From the NCBI GenBank assembly GCA_029262355.1, contig JAJCZO010000442.1, positions 1-46,668 of the forward strand: a stretch of DNA of 46,668 nt, written 5' to 3'. The notes beneath the pieces are model-generated. The model ran no database searches, had not been told where the DNA came from, and saw nothing but the letters and a program-made list of their open reading frames with translations. Position 1 is the first letter of the stretch. Each line of letters opens with the position of its first letter. Position numbers and translations under genes: made by a program. Below are positions 1 to 8,067 of this stretch, one piece after another. This DNA is from Deltaproteobacteria bacterium (GTDB taxonomy: Bacteria; Desulfobacterota; Binatia; UBA12015).

Positions 1-690
1 AACCCAGCTTTCTGACCGGAACAACCAAGCACGAAGAATTTCGAGTGTGAGCCCACTCTCGCCTGCGACGCGCTCCACGCTCGCCGCTGACGAATCGGGT
101 GCCGCATCGAGCTCCGCCAGCGCGCGTCGCAGCCGGAACAAGAGTATCCTATAGGACAGAACGATCCGATGCGGTGAGGCCGCGGCCCGCCGCTTCCCCC
201 GTGCGTCGGGCACGAGCAGTTCGCCCAACGATTTCAGGTTTCTCGTCGCAGCCTGCCGCTCCTCCAAGTCCGCGCTGAAATCTACCTGCTCCCGCCACCG
301 CTCCACGCTCTGCCACACACGGCTTCGAAGTGCCTCGCAGGCGCGCACGATCGCCGGAGGAGCGAGCGGCACGTCCGACTCGAAGCGCTCTGGTCGAAGC
401 GCCAGCAAGCCCAGGGACGAGACCGCTGAGAACGCCGCCTGGTCGAACGTCGCTCGCGCATCAAATCTCGAGAGCGCGGCATCGACTTTCTCCCCCAGCT
501 CCGGCCACGAAACCGAAGCATCCACGGTCTCGGAGAATCCCTCAAAAACAAACTCCTGCTCAGCCATCGCCAGCTCGGTAGTCGGTAGCGGCGGAAGGTC
601 ACGTAGACCGATCGCGGGAAAGGCCGGCCCGTTGTACTCGTCGTCCTTTCCGATGGGACCAGTCATCGATCGGGTGTCGTCGTCCACCAT
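1..690 (-). CDS. Hypothetical protein, N-terminal part, cut by the window edge
   Basis: Read on the minus strand from the ATG at 688-690, the frame stays open for about 230 codons down to base 1, so the 3' end lies outside the window. An in-frame TAG lies a few codons upstream, which supports this start. The product begins MVDDDTRSMTGPIGKDD and becomes an acidic, Ala/Leu/Glu-rich helical protein with no signal peptide or membrane segment. A late stretch (LRAWLFRSESW) looks like soluble helix. I do not recognise the family. Codon composition matches the other real genes here, whereas the alternative frames give Arg/Ser-rich low-complexity translations. Confidence 0.6.
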   Translation of the reverse strand, partial: MVDDDTRSMTGPIGKDDEYNGPAFPAIGLRDLPPLPTTELAMAEQEFVFEGFSETVDASVSWPELGEKVDAALSRFDARATFDQAAFSAVSSLGLLALRPERFESDVPLAPPAIVRACEALRSRVWQSVERWREQVDFSADLEERQAATRNLKSLGELLVPDARGKRRAAASPHRIVLSYRILLFRLRRALAELDAAPDSSAASVERVAGESGLTLEILRAWLFRSESWV

Positions 691-854
691 CAATCGAACC
701 TACCCTTCCCTCTTCGACAAGTTGCTGCGCTGCGGATCAATCGTACATGGAGGCGGGCGCGATGGCCACCGCTGCCACGCGACCTCGCCAATACGAACGA
801 GCCCCACCCTCGCAGGATCGGTGCTGTCCAACGTCGGGTGCTTCCCAGTGCCCC

Positions 855-1103
855 CTGGCGATGCCAGCCGATCACGGTCTTGGGCTGAACCAGCACAAGA
901 GCTTGTCGCCATCCCGGCCAGAAGCGGGTGAGCCACACCCACAGGAGGCGGTCTCCCCTGTGCAGGGCGATTCTGTGGCCACCGACCTGGCGCTCCAGCA
1001 CGAGACGCTGGTGGCGAAGCGCGAGGATCTCGACGCGGAGCGCGAAAGAACTGCGGAAGAGGTCCGGAAGCGCCGAGAGGAGAGCGCGAAGAGCCGTATC
1101 CAT
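855..1103 (-). pseudogene. N-terminal fragment of an integrase-core (rve-type) transposase
   Basis: From the ATG at 1103 the frame encodes about 83 residues typical of the start of DDE integrase-type transposases: an EILALRHQ motif, then LLWVWLTRFWPGW and VIGWHRQG. After this the usual RxxWRWKS segment and the whole catalytic core are missing, and the frame runs on into unrelated sequence to 690. It is therefore a 3'-truncated remnant lying just upstream of the gene at 690. A C-terminal fragment of the same transposase type lies far away at 29601-29786. Confidence 0.75.
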
Positions 1104-1120
1104 GGAGCCCCGCGGTGTAG

Positions 1121-1240
1121 CGGGCCCTCAGGACTCCTCAACAATCTCGGTACGATCGAGTTCTCGGAGGCCACAGGTATCGGCCCGTCAGGGTTCCTCA
1201 ACAACCGCATTACGATCCGGTTTTCGGGAGCCACAGGGGG
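1121..1240. repeat. Two-copy imperfect 60-bp tandem repeat
   Basis: Units 1121-1180 and 1181-1240 align without gaps at a period of exactly 60 bases and are about three quarters identical. Shared blocks include TTCCTCAACAA-like, TACGATC and GCCACAGG. The unit length is a multiple of three, and both strands stay open through it, but no coding homologue is recognised. It lies just upstream of the transposase fragment and may be the end region of that element. Confidence 0.7.
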
Positions 1241-1522
1241 TGAGTTGCCGAGCCTCGCGGCCCTCAGCGCTCTGCGCGTTCTCAGAACCCAGCCGCGGGC
1301 CGTAACTCCCGGTAGAGCTGATGCGCGGTCGCCTCCCTCTTCGAGCGCGGTGCGGGCACAGCCTATCACCAGGAATCTCAACTCTAGATTGGGATGCGAG
1401 TCGTGGCGGCCGGCCTGGCGCCGCGCGTGCCGACTGATCGCAATCTAGCTAGCCCCGGCTCGGCGCGAGTGAGGCATCCCCCACCGACTTCTGGGGCACG
1501 CTCCAAGGCACATGGGCCGGCC
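1241..1522. other. Intergenic, no recognised feature
   Basis: Between the 60-bp repeats and the SnoaL-like gene I see no credible coding sequence; the open frames are Arg/Ser-rich shadows. The only notable item is a 15-mer at 1276-1290 (GCGTTCTCAGAACCC) that recurs at 29573-29587 near another transposase fragment. Confidence 0.4.
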
Positions 1523-1936
1523 CTACGCGCCCGCGCGCAGGGCGACCAGGAGCGCGCCGATGTCCGAAACACCCCAGTGCTCTGTGATCCGTCCGTCGCG
1601 GATGGCCATGATGTCGATGACTTTCCACGCCACCTGACGACCGGTGACTGGAATTCCCAGAAACTCCCCGGTGTGAGTGCCCGAACACGTCTTGTACGTC
1701 CAGATCTTCGATCCGTCGGCCGCCATGTGGTGGACGACCGTCTTCATGTCTGGCACCCCGCGGAACAGCCTCCGATGCAGCTCCTTGCTTCCCTCCAAAT
1801 CGCTCGGAAGCCCCGGGAGGATGTCGTAGTTGACGAAGTCCGGAGAAAAAAGGCGGTCCATCGCCTCCACGTCGTGCGCGCCGTTCTGCACCACCTGAAT
1901 GAACTCTCGCATGAGGGCCATGTTCGCTTCGGACAT
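1523..1936 (-). CDS. SnoaL-like / ester cyclase family protein (NTF2 fold)
   Basis: The product is 137 aa. The chosen ATG at 1936 (MSEANMALMREF) has a GAGGA ribosome site nine bases upstream; the longer frame from 2032 adds 32 residues without one. Family features are an N-terminal helix, DRLFSPDFVNYD, then EGSKELHRRLFRGVPDMK, GEFLGIPVTGRQVAWKVIDI and the final DGRITEHWGVSD strand. This is the arrangement of SnoaL-like polyketide-cyclase/ester-cyclase proteins, about 130-145 aa small-molecule enzymes or binding proteins in the cytoplasm. The substrate cannot be inferred. Its start lies about 150 bases from the truncated 5' end of the broken Gly-rich gene, so it may have arrived with the rearrangement that cut that gene. 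Confidence 0.85.
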   Translation of the reverse strand: MSEANMALMREFIQVVQNGAHDVEAMDRLFSPDFVNYDILPGLPSDLEGSKELHRRLFRGVPDMKTVVHHMAADGSKIWTYKTCSGTHTGEFLGIPVTGRQVAWKVIDIMAIRDGRITEHWGVSDIGALLVALRAGA

Positions 1937-2080
1937 CCTGTCAGATCCTCGTAGGGCTTCGTCGAATAGGAGCTGCCAGCATACAAGCACGAACAGGGGC
2001 AGCCACCCCGGCCACGGGACCAATCTAGTCACAATGGAACGACCGGCCCCAAGTTCGCAGGCCGTGGGTTACGCTTCGGA

Positions 2081-4089
2081 CTTGGGAAAGACTCGACGTT
2101 TCTCGCAGCGCGACCCGTCCCGTTTGGCCTGCCTTCGGTGATGGGGATCGCCGGCGGCGGCGGCGGCGCCGGCTCCAACGGCGACTTCGAGAATCCTGGC
2201 GGTGACGGTGGGGCCGGAGGCTCCCTGACGTGTGCCGGACCGCCGGCGACGGCAGGCGGCGGGCACGGCGGGGGCACGGGTATGGGGGATGCCGGCCAGG
2301 GCGGAAGCCGAATCACCGCCGGGACCGGAGGCACCGGTGGTCGGGGAACGGACTCGAGCGGAAAGCCCGGTGGGAACGGCATTGGAGGCATGGGGGCGGC
2401 AGCTCCGACAGAGAACAGCAATGCGTGCAACAGCACCGTCGACCCTGCCGGCTTCCAGAACCTGTCCGCGGCCGATGGTGTACGCGTGGGGTCCGGCACG
2501 GGAGGCAAAGGAGCGGCGTTGGGGTGCGCGGGGAGTGGTGGCGGAGGCGGAGGCGGCTGGAGTCCCGGCGGCTCGATTCTCGCGAACGCCGGTGTAGCGG
2601 GCGGCGGCGGCGGTGGGAGCTACGTTGCCAGCTGCTCCGCGCCCGACCGGCTGCAGCCGATCGTCGCCGCCGCCGCGAGCGCCAATGGCTTGATCGCCAT
2701 TCGCCCAAGCTCGCAGGAGCTGTCCATCGTACCGCAGTCGAAGGGCGGCGGAGGCGGCTCCGTCGCCGTCGAACCGCTTGGGAAGGCTTGCTTCCCGAGC
2801 TGCTTCTTCACCCTGCCGTTCGGCAACGACGTCACCCTGACGGCGCACCCGAATTCGGGCTCGAAGTTCGTCAGCTGGTTCGGCGGCGGCTGCAGCGGCT
2901 CCGCAGGCTGGTCGGTCCCGATGACCGGGCCCACCGAGGTCACCGCTGTGTTCGCAACGTCCGTCGCAGTCGTCACGATTGGGATGCAGGGAGCTGCGCC
3001 AGGGGATGAGGTCTTCGTCAGTCCGTCTGGTCAGCAATGCGCGGGCCCCTGCGAGGTCCGCGTTGCGGTGGGCGGCGCAATCACGCTCACCGCCAAACCG
3101 GGCACCGGACGGGTGTTCGTGGGTTGGCAGGGCGGCGGTTGTGCCGGTGTCGGACCCTGCACATTGAGGCCAAACGCCAACACTACGATCTTCGCCGCCT
3201 AGAGTGCTGCGGCTCCTCTGACCGTATCCAAGCAAGGCAGCGGGACCGGGAGGGTGGTTTCGAATCCCGCCGGAATCGACTGCGGTTCCGTATGCAGCCA
3301 TGTTGCTTGGCCGACGGCACAGACCAGATAGGCCTCGTCGCGGTTACCGATACCGACTCGACTTTTTCCGGCTGGAGCGGCGCGGGGTGCTCCGGGACCA
3401 GTCCGTGTTTCCCTCCCGTCAACAGCCCAGCCACCGTGACGGCCACCTTCGAACGGAAACCGGTTTCCGTCACGGTGTCGAAAACCGGTGCAGGAAGCGG
3501 CCTGGTCACGTCGTCCCCGGCTGGCATCAATTGCGGCGCGACCAGCGCCGACGCCTTCGCGGTTGGCGAGACCGCCGCCCTGACCGCTACGCCTGCCTCC
3601 GGTTCTGCGTTCACCGGCTGGAGCGGCAGCTGTGGTGGAACGACCTCGTGCGTTCTCCACCTCACGGGCGCCGCATCCGTGAGCGCGGCCTTTGTGCCCG
3701 TTTCACCCTTCCACGTCGACCAGTCGGTATCCTTCTGGAACGATGCGAATGGCGTGCGGGACCAACTTCGGGCGGCCGGGCCGATCTTCTTCTCCACGAG
3801 AACCGGTTCGAATGGTGTCCAGTCCTTCACCCAGCATGGGACACTGGGCCTGACTCTGGTCGCCGCCGGCCAGCCTGGCCCGGAAACGGTTCAGATCAGC
3901 CTCGCCACGCTCCAGCGGGGGCTCGATCCTCAAAAGCCCGATGAGTTCTCGGGCACTGCCTCGGCCGCCCGGGCCGGAGGGACCACGGTCCTGAACATCT
4001 CCGGCGGGCTCGACACGACAGACGGATCGATCGGGCTAGTCTTCCAACAGGGTGCCGGACCGGCCGGTTTCCTGCGACTCGTTCCGTGA
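2081..4089 (+). pseudogene. Broken Gly-rich/InlB-repeat surface protein gene (paralogue of 8068-11529)
   Basis: The gene lacks its 5' end. Homology to the intact paralogue starts near 2081 (DSTFLAARPVPF against ASSFLAMSPIPF), upstream of the first possible start codons at 2138 and 2141, so signal peptide and Cys domain are gone. A Gly-rich region follows (to about 2700), then four divergent InlB B-like repeats (G-x-V-x-S-x-P-A-G-I-x-C-G, then F-x-G-W-S-G) and the family C-terminal domain (QSVSFW, LDPQKPDEFSG, DGSIGLVF). An in-frame TAG at 3200-3202 interrupts it: reading past the TAG continues the next repeat (PLTVSKQGSGTGRVVSNPAG). One single-base frameshift then occurs around 3303-3325, after which the other frame carries the rest to 4089. 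Confidence 0.85.
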
Positions 4090-4122
4090 GGAACGCCCCC
4101 CTACTCGTCAGGGAGGCCGGGC

Positions 4123-4773
4123 TCAGCCGGCGATGCCTCGATCCGCGGCATACCGGATCAACTCGGGCGTCGTCGACAAGCCGAGCTTCAACAGTACCCG
4201 CGCCCGGTACGTGCCAACGGTCTTGGGGCTCAGCCCTAGGTACGACGCGACCTCACTCGGCCGCATACCCGCCCCTATCGCACACAGCACCTGGAACTCT
4301 CGGTCGGAGAGCGTCGGCGTGGCACGCTGCGTCGTCGGAGCACCATACTCAATCGCGAGCTCCGCGACTTCCGTTGTGATGTACCGGCCGCCCTGCGCGA
4401 TCTCCCTCACTGCCTGCACCAGCTCCGCAGCTGCGGTCGCCTTGCACAGGAACCCGACGGCACCCGCATGCATGGCCCGCAAACCATACTCTCGAGCGCT
4501 GTACATCGATAGGATGACGACCCGAGACTCGGGGCGCTGATCCAGGATTCCTTTCAGAACCTCGAGTCCGTTCCGGTCCGGGAGGGCGATGTCGAGTAGG
4601 ATCACGTCCCATGGCTCGGACAACGCGAGATGGAGTCCATCCCCCGCATTGTCCGCATGGCCACAGTACGCACACACCCCCGAGAGGATGAGGATGCGCT
4701 CAAGGCCATCTCGGAGCATCTGATGATCGTCGATCAGCAGGATGCGCCGACCGTGCTCAGGATGGTTCGGCAT
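4123..4773 (-). CDS. NarL/FixJ-family response regulator with LuxR-type DNA-binding domain
   Basis: The product is 216 aa. The receiver (about 10-125) has the acidic pair D15/D16, phosphoacceptor D61 in DVILLDIALPD, S89 and K111 in GFLCK. The LuxR helix-turn-helix (about 150-216) has LSDREFQVL, the recognition helix LGLSPKTVGTYRARVL and KLGL. It should act as a phosphorylation-controlled transcription factor. Its start lies inside the 3' end of the upstream regulator (17-base overlap), so the two are co-transcribed and probably translationally coupled; their output domains are similar enough to suggest tandem duplication. No kinase is adjacent; kinases of the right class start at 15956 and 24990. 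Confidence 0.95.
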   Translation of the reverse strand: MPNHPEHGRRILLIDDHQMLRDGLERILILSGVCAYCGHADNAGDGLHLALSEPWDVILLDIALPDRNGLEVLKGILDQRPESRVVILSMYSAREYGLRAMHAGAVGFLCKATAAAELVQAVREIAQGGRYITTEVAELAIEYGAPTTQRATPTLSDREFQVLCAIGAGMRPSEVASYLGLSPKTVGTYRARVLLKLGLSTTPELIRYAADRGIAG

Positions 4774-5551
4774 CTTCAGTCACAGAGGCTCCCACGGCAC
4801 GGGCCTCGTCGTCAAGATTGGATGCTGACGCGATTGGATGCTGACGCGCCCGCGGGCTCAGATCTCGGTGCTGCAGCTGTGCCGACCAGGGTGGCTCGAC
4901 GCTCTCTTGCTCTATGGCATGCCGGATGATCTGGGACGTCGTCGTCAAGCGAAGCTTCGCCAGCAGACGCCTGCGATACGTACTGATGGTCTTCGGGCTC
5001 AGCCCAAGCCTCCGCGAGATCTCCGCTACCGTCTCGCCGGCGCCGATCCCACTGAAGACTTCTCGCTCTCGGCGGGACAGCGTCTCCACGCCGACAGTTC
5101 CCTGCGGCTGAGAGTGGTTCGCCATGGCCAGCTGAATGACGTCTTTCGGGATGGATCTCTCGCCGCACAAGACCTGCTCCGTCGCCTGGAACAGCTCTCG
5201 ACTGCTACAGCTCTTGTGCAGGAAACCAGTCGCGCCCGCGCGGAGCGAGGGCAGCGCGCACTCCGCCGCAGGCACGCTCGTCAGCACCAGAATCCGGGTT
5301 CGTTGGCCTTCGCCTGTCAGCGAGCGTATCAGATCGATCGCCCCGCCCCCGGGAAGCCCAACTTCGAGCAGCATGAGATCCGGCTGGTCCCGCACGACGC
5401 GCTCCCGAGCCCCTGCCGACTCGGCGGCTTCCCCCGCGACGTGGTAGCCGCCCTGGCGCGATAGGGCCCCGCAAAGGGCCTCCCGGACAATGCGCTCGTG
5501 GTCAACGACGAGAACCCTCGCCGGCGATCCCTGGCTCTCTGCTTCCCCCAT
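4757..5551 (-). CDS. LuxR-type response regulator with phosphoacceptor Asp replaced by Glu
   Basis: The likely start is the ATG at 5551 (MGEAESQGSPARVLVVDHER), giving 264 aa; the frame is open to 5713 but the extra 54 residues do not look like a receiver. In the receiver, the expected DVxLPD loop reads LMLLEVGLPG, so Glu stands at the phosphorylation site. One acidic-pocket residue is also changed (DHE instead of DDE/DDH), while T in LVLTS and K in GFLHK are kept. The LuxR domain is intact (LSRREREVF, LGLSPKTISTYRRRLL). Such a protein probably works without phosphorylation or as a constitutive form. The C-terminal tail (about 45 residues) is longer than usual and contains a 16-bp DNA duplication. 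It is first in an operon with the next regulator. Confidence 0.9.
   Translation of the reverse strand: MGEAESQGSPARVLVVDHERIVREALCGALSRQGGYHVAGEAAESAGARERVVRDQPDLMLLEVGLPGGGAIDLIRSLTGEGQRTRILVLTSVPAAECALPSLRAGATGFLHKSCSSRELFQATEQVLCGERSIPKDVIQLAMANHSQPQGTVGVETLSRREREVFSGIGAGETVAEISRRLGLSPKTISTYRRRLLAKLRLTTTSQIIRHAIEQESVEPPWSAQLQHRDLSPRARQHPIASASNLDDEARAVGASVTEDAEPS
4816..4847. repeat. Perfect 16-bp tandem duplication in the regulator's 3' end
   Basis: GATTGGATGCTGACGC occurs twice head-to-tail (4816-4831 and 4832-4847). It lies in the last part of the minus-strand response regulator gene. Since 16 is not a multiple of three, the duplication changed the reading frame at its C-terminus and so set the present tail and overlap with the next gene. 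Confidence 0.9.
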
Positions 5552-5873
5552 GGATTTCGCACAGTAGATGCGTCTCGCACGCTGGTCTGTAGGACGCGCG
5601 ACCACTCGCTTGTACGAAGCAGCCCTACGCCGAACGTGCGTCACCACTGTCGTCCGGGCGGCGGCGCTCGTCAGGCATACCTCGAGATTCTGCGCCGATT
5701 CATCTTCCGACACCAGACGAAGAACGGCCTGTCAGCCTTCCCCCTACGCGCGAAGTCTGCCCCGACTTACAGACTAGGCGCTCGCCCTGCGGTAGCCGAC
5801 ATCGTCAGGACAATCCCGCCTCGCGATGTTCTCGGCGCGGGTCAGAGGTTCACCTTGGATCATGAGGGACGAG

Positions 5874-8057
5874 ATGATGAAAGCTGTCACGTTGTTCACC
5901 CTAACGTTCGTCGTTGCCGGCCTCGCGACCCCACCCGCCCATGCGGCCGAGGCTGATTGTCGGGCGTCACTGGCCAGCGGCGCGAGAAGATTGGTCACGC
6001 AGGCGACGAACCACAAACGGCGCTGCTTCTCCGCGGTGATGCGCGGAACGCTACTTGGCGTAGATTGCAGCAACCCGGAAGATCCGCTCTTCCCGGGCCG
6101 GGTCGCCCTCGAGAAGTCGCGCGTCTCGCTCGCAAAGAAGGCTCTGAAGCGATGCAGCGGCCTCGAGCCGCCTCAGGCGCGCGGATATCTCTTCTGTCCG
6201 GGTAGCTGTCGGCACGTTCCACTACTCGGTGAAAAGGGGCTGGCTGCATGCATCTCATGTGTCGCCGAAGACGCGGCAACGACGATGGCCTCGGCCGCCT
6301 ACGGCACTCCGCCGATCGAGCCCGTGGTGGGCCGCGGCGCCACGCGCTGCCAAGACGCGCTCGGCAAGGCGCTCGGACACTACGCGGGAGCCCGCATGGA
6401 CGTCCAACGGAATTGCCAGCTCCAAGAGGATCGCACCCCGAGCGGCCGCGACTGCCGGGGGATCGACAACACGACGGACCCACGCAACAGAGTCGCCAAG
6501 AGCCTCCTCCGCGTCGAGCGCCGGGCCGTCCTATGTGGCGACGCGACGATCGCATCGCTCGACACGTGTTCCGGCGACGCGAGCGGCGCGGCGAGCTGCC
6601 TGCGGGCGGCGGCCGACCAGTTGGCGGACGACATCTTCGAGGCAATTTATGAGGTCGTCCCAGGAGACGGAGTCTTCGTTTCGGCGGCCCTAGGAACCGC
6701 GACGGGGACGGGCCTGCCAAGCGATCCGCTCAACAGCATTACGGCCGGGATCGACAAAGCTGTCGCCGAGGGAAAGACCGTCGTGCTCGTGGACTCCACG
6801 GGAGAATACAATGAGAGCCTCCTCCTGAAGAGCGACGTCGACGTAGCCGGCGGCTTCGACGCCGCCCAGGGCTGGGGCTTCAGCGGAGTCCCCGCGATCA
6901 TTCAAGGAGGCAGCACGGCGGTACTCGGGGAGGCCGTGTCCGACGTGACCCTCCACACGCTGAACATCTCAGCAGCCGCCGCAACCGGACCGGGCGACAG
7001 CGCCTACGGCGTCCGGTTGGCGGGCTCGGCCGGAGTCGTGATCGAGAAATCCCGCATCGCTGCCGGCGACGGCGGCCCGGGGGCAGACGGAAGCACGCCA
7101 GACTTCCCCTTAGAGCCATTCCAGTTCGCGACGGCGGGCGGGAACGGCTGCGAAGACGATGGCGGTCTTTGCGCGACGTGCGCCAAGCCAGTGCAGGGCA
7201 CCCCAAGCTCGTTCGGCCTTCTCGGCGGGGGGGCCGGCGGTGCCACCGCGAAGGGCATCACCGCGGGCGCCGATGGCGGGGGAGGCACCGTCGGCACTCT
7301 CGCGCGATGCGCTCCCGATGGGAGCATCTCACGGATCGCATCCGGCGGCAGCGGCGGCGCAGGTGGCGCGAAACCAGCCGGCCATCTCGATCAGCCCAAC
7401 GCCGCGTCTCCCGGTAACTCCGGCGGGGACGGCTGCGACGGCGCCCTGGGCGATCACGGCACGCCGTTCGGTGGCGGCACGACTGCGTACGTCGCGGCCA
7501 ACGGCCACGCCGGAGCCGCGGGTGGCAGCGGCGGGAGCGGAGGAGGAGGAGGAGGAGGTAGCGGACACAGCCGCGGCCTAGGGGAAGCCAGCTGCGACGC
7601 CTACGGCGGCGCCGGCGGCGGAGGCGGCGTTGGCGGCCGAGGCGGCCCCGGGGGCACCGCCGGCAGCGGCGGGGGCGGGTCGTTCGGTATCTGGGCGTTC
7701 GACAGCGCCGTCCGCCTCGTCGACACGCTCATTGAGACTGGAGACGGGGGTCCAGCCGGGAGCGGCGGTGCCGGCAAACTCGGCGAAGCGGGTCGGCTGG
7801 GCGGGGCCGGAGGCATAGGCAGCGTCCTACTGTTCGAAGACAATCTCGGCGGGCCCGGTGGCGACGGCGGCGACGGCGGACGCGGCGGCGACGGCGGACG
7901 CGGCGGCGACGGCGGCGGCGGCCCCTCAGTGGGGATCGTTCGTTTGGGAACGACTACTCTGCTCACCGAGGGGGTCGTCACAGTGCTCGGGCTGCCCGGC
8001 GCAGCCGGAACCCAGGGTGGTCCCTCCGGCCTTCGCGTCGACGTCACGGCCCAGTAG
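5874..8057 (+). CDS. Secreted Cys-rich/Gly-rich protein with predicted beta-helix segment
   Basis: The start is the ATG at 5874, preceded by GAGGG five bases upstream; 727 aa result. Residues 1-24 form a signal peptide ending AHA. Residues 25-260 are helical and rich in paired Cys and Lys/Arg (KRRCFSAV, KKALKRCSG, CPGSCRHV, CISCVAED), a style shared with other secreted proteins of this window. Residues 265-400 (GDGVFVSAALGTATGTGLPSD, truncated here for length: GDGVFVSAALGTA; then SITAGIDKAVAEGKTVVLVD, DVDVAGGFD) resemble parallel beta-helix proteins. Residues 400-690 are dominated by Gly in GG-D/G-R/G-A runs, like PE_PGRS or collagen-like surface proteins. The next secreted gene starts 10 bases after its stop, so the two form an operon. 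Function is unknown; an exported matrix or surface role is inferred. Confidence 0.85.
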   Translation: MMKAVTLFTLTFVVAGLATPPAHAAEADCRASLASGARRLVTQATNHKRRCFSAVMRGTLLGVDCSNPEDPLFPGRVALEKSRVSLAKKALKRCSGLEPPQARGYLFCPGSCRHVPLLGEKGLAACISCVAEDAATTMASAAYGTPPIEPVVGRGATRCQDALGKALGHYAGARMDVQRNCQLQEDRTPSGRDCRGIDNTTDPRNRVAKSLLRVERRAVLCGDATIASLDTCSGDASGAASCLRAAADQLADDIFEAIYEVVPGDGVFVSAALGTATGTGLPSDPLNSITAGIDKAVAEGKTVVLVDSTGEYNESLLLKSDVDVAGGFDAAQGWGFSGVPAIIQGGSTAVLGEAVSDVTLHTLNISAAAATGPGDSAYGVRLAGSAGVVIEKSRIAAGDGGPGADGSTPDFPLEPFQFATAGGNGCEDDGGLCATCAKPVQGTPSSFGLLGGGAGGATAKGITAGADGGGGTVGTLARCAPDGSISRIASGGSGGAGGAKPAGHLDQPNAASPGNSGGDGCDGALGDHGTPFGGGTTAYVAANGHAGAAGGSGGSGGGGGGGSGHSRGLGEASCDAYGGAGGGGGVGGRGGPGGTAGSGGGGSFGIWAFDSAVRLVDTLIETGDGGPAGSGGAGKLGEAGRLGGAGGIGSVLLFEDNLGGPGGDGGDGGRGGDGGRGGDGGGGPSVGIVRLGTTTLLTEGVVTVLGLPGAAGTQGGPSGLRVDVTAQ
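7862..7915 (+). repeat. 18-bp tandem repeat coding for GGD/GGR runs
   Basis: Two perfect 18-base units (7871-7888, 7889-7906) beginning CGACGGCGGACGC, with partial units on each side, encode the GGDGGRGGDGGR stretch of the Gly-rich domain. Slippage here would change length in steps of six residues without breaking the frame. Confidence 0.75.
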
Positions 8058-8067
8058 GTTTCCCCCC

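Noticed and set aside
2029-3301. Minus-strand Pro-rich open frames opposite the Gly-rich genes (also 7601-8131 and 8940-9494)
   Set aside because: Poly-Pro is the complement of Gly codons; these are shadows.
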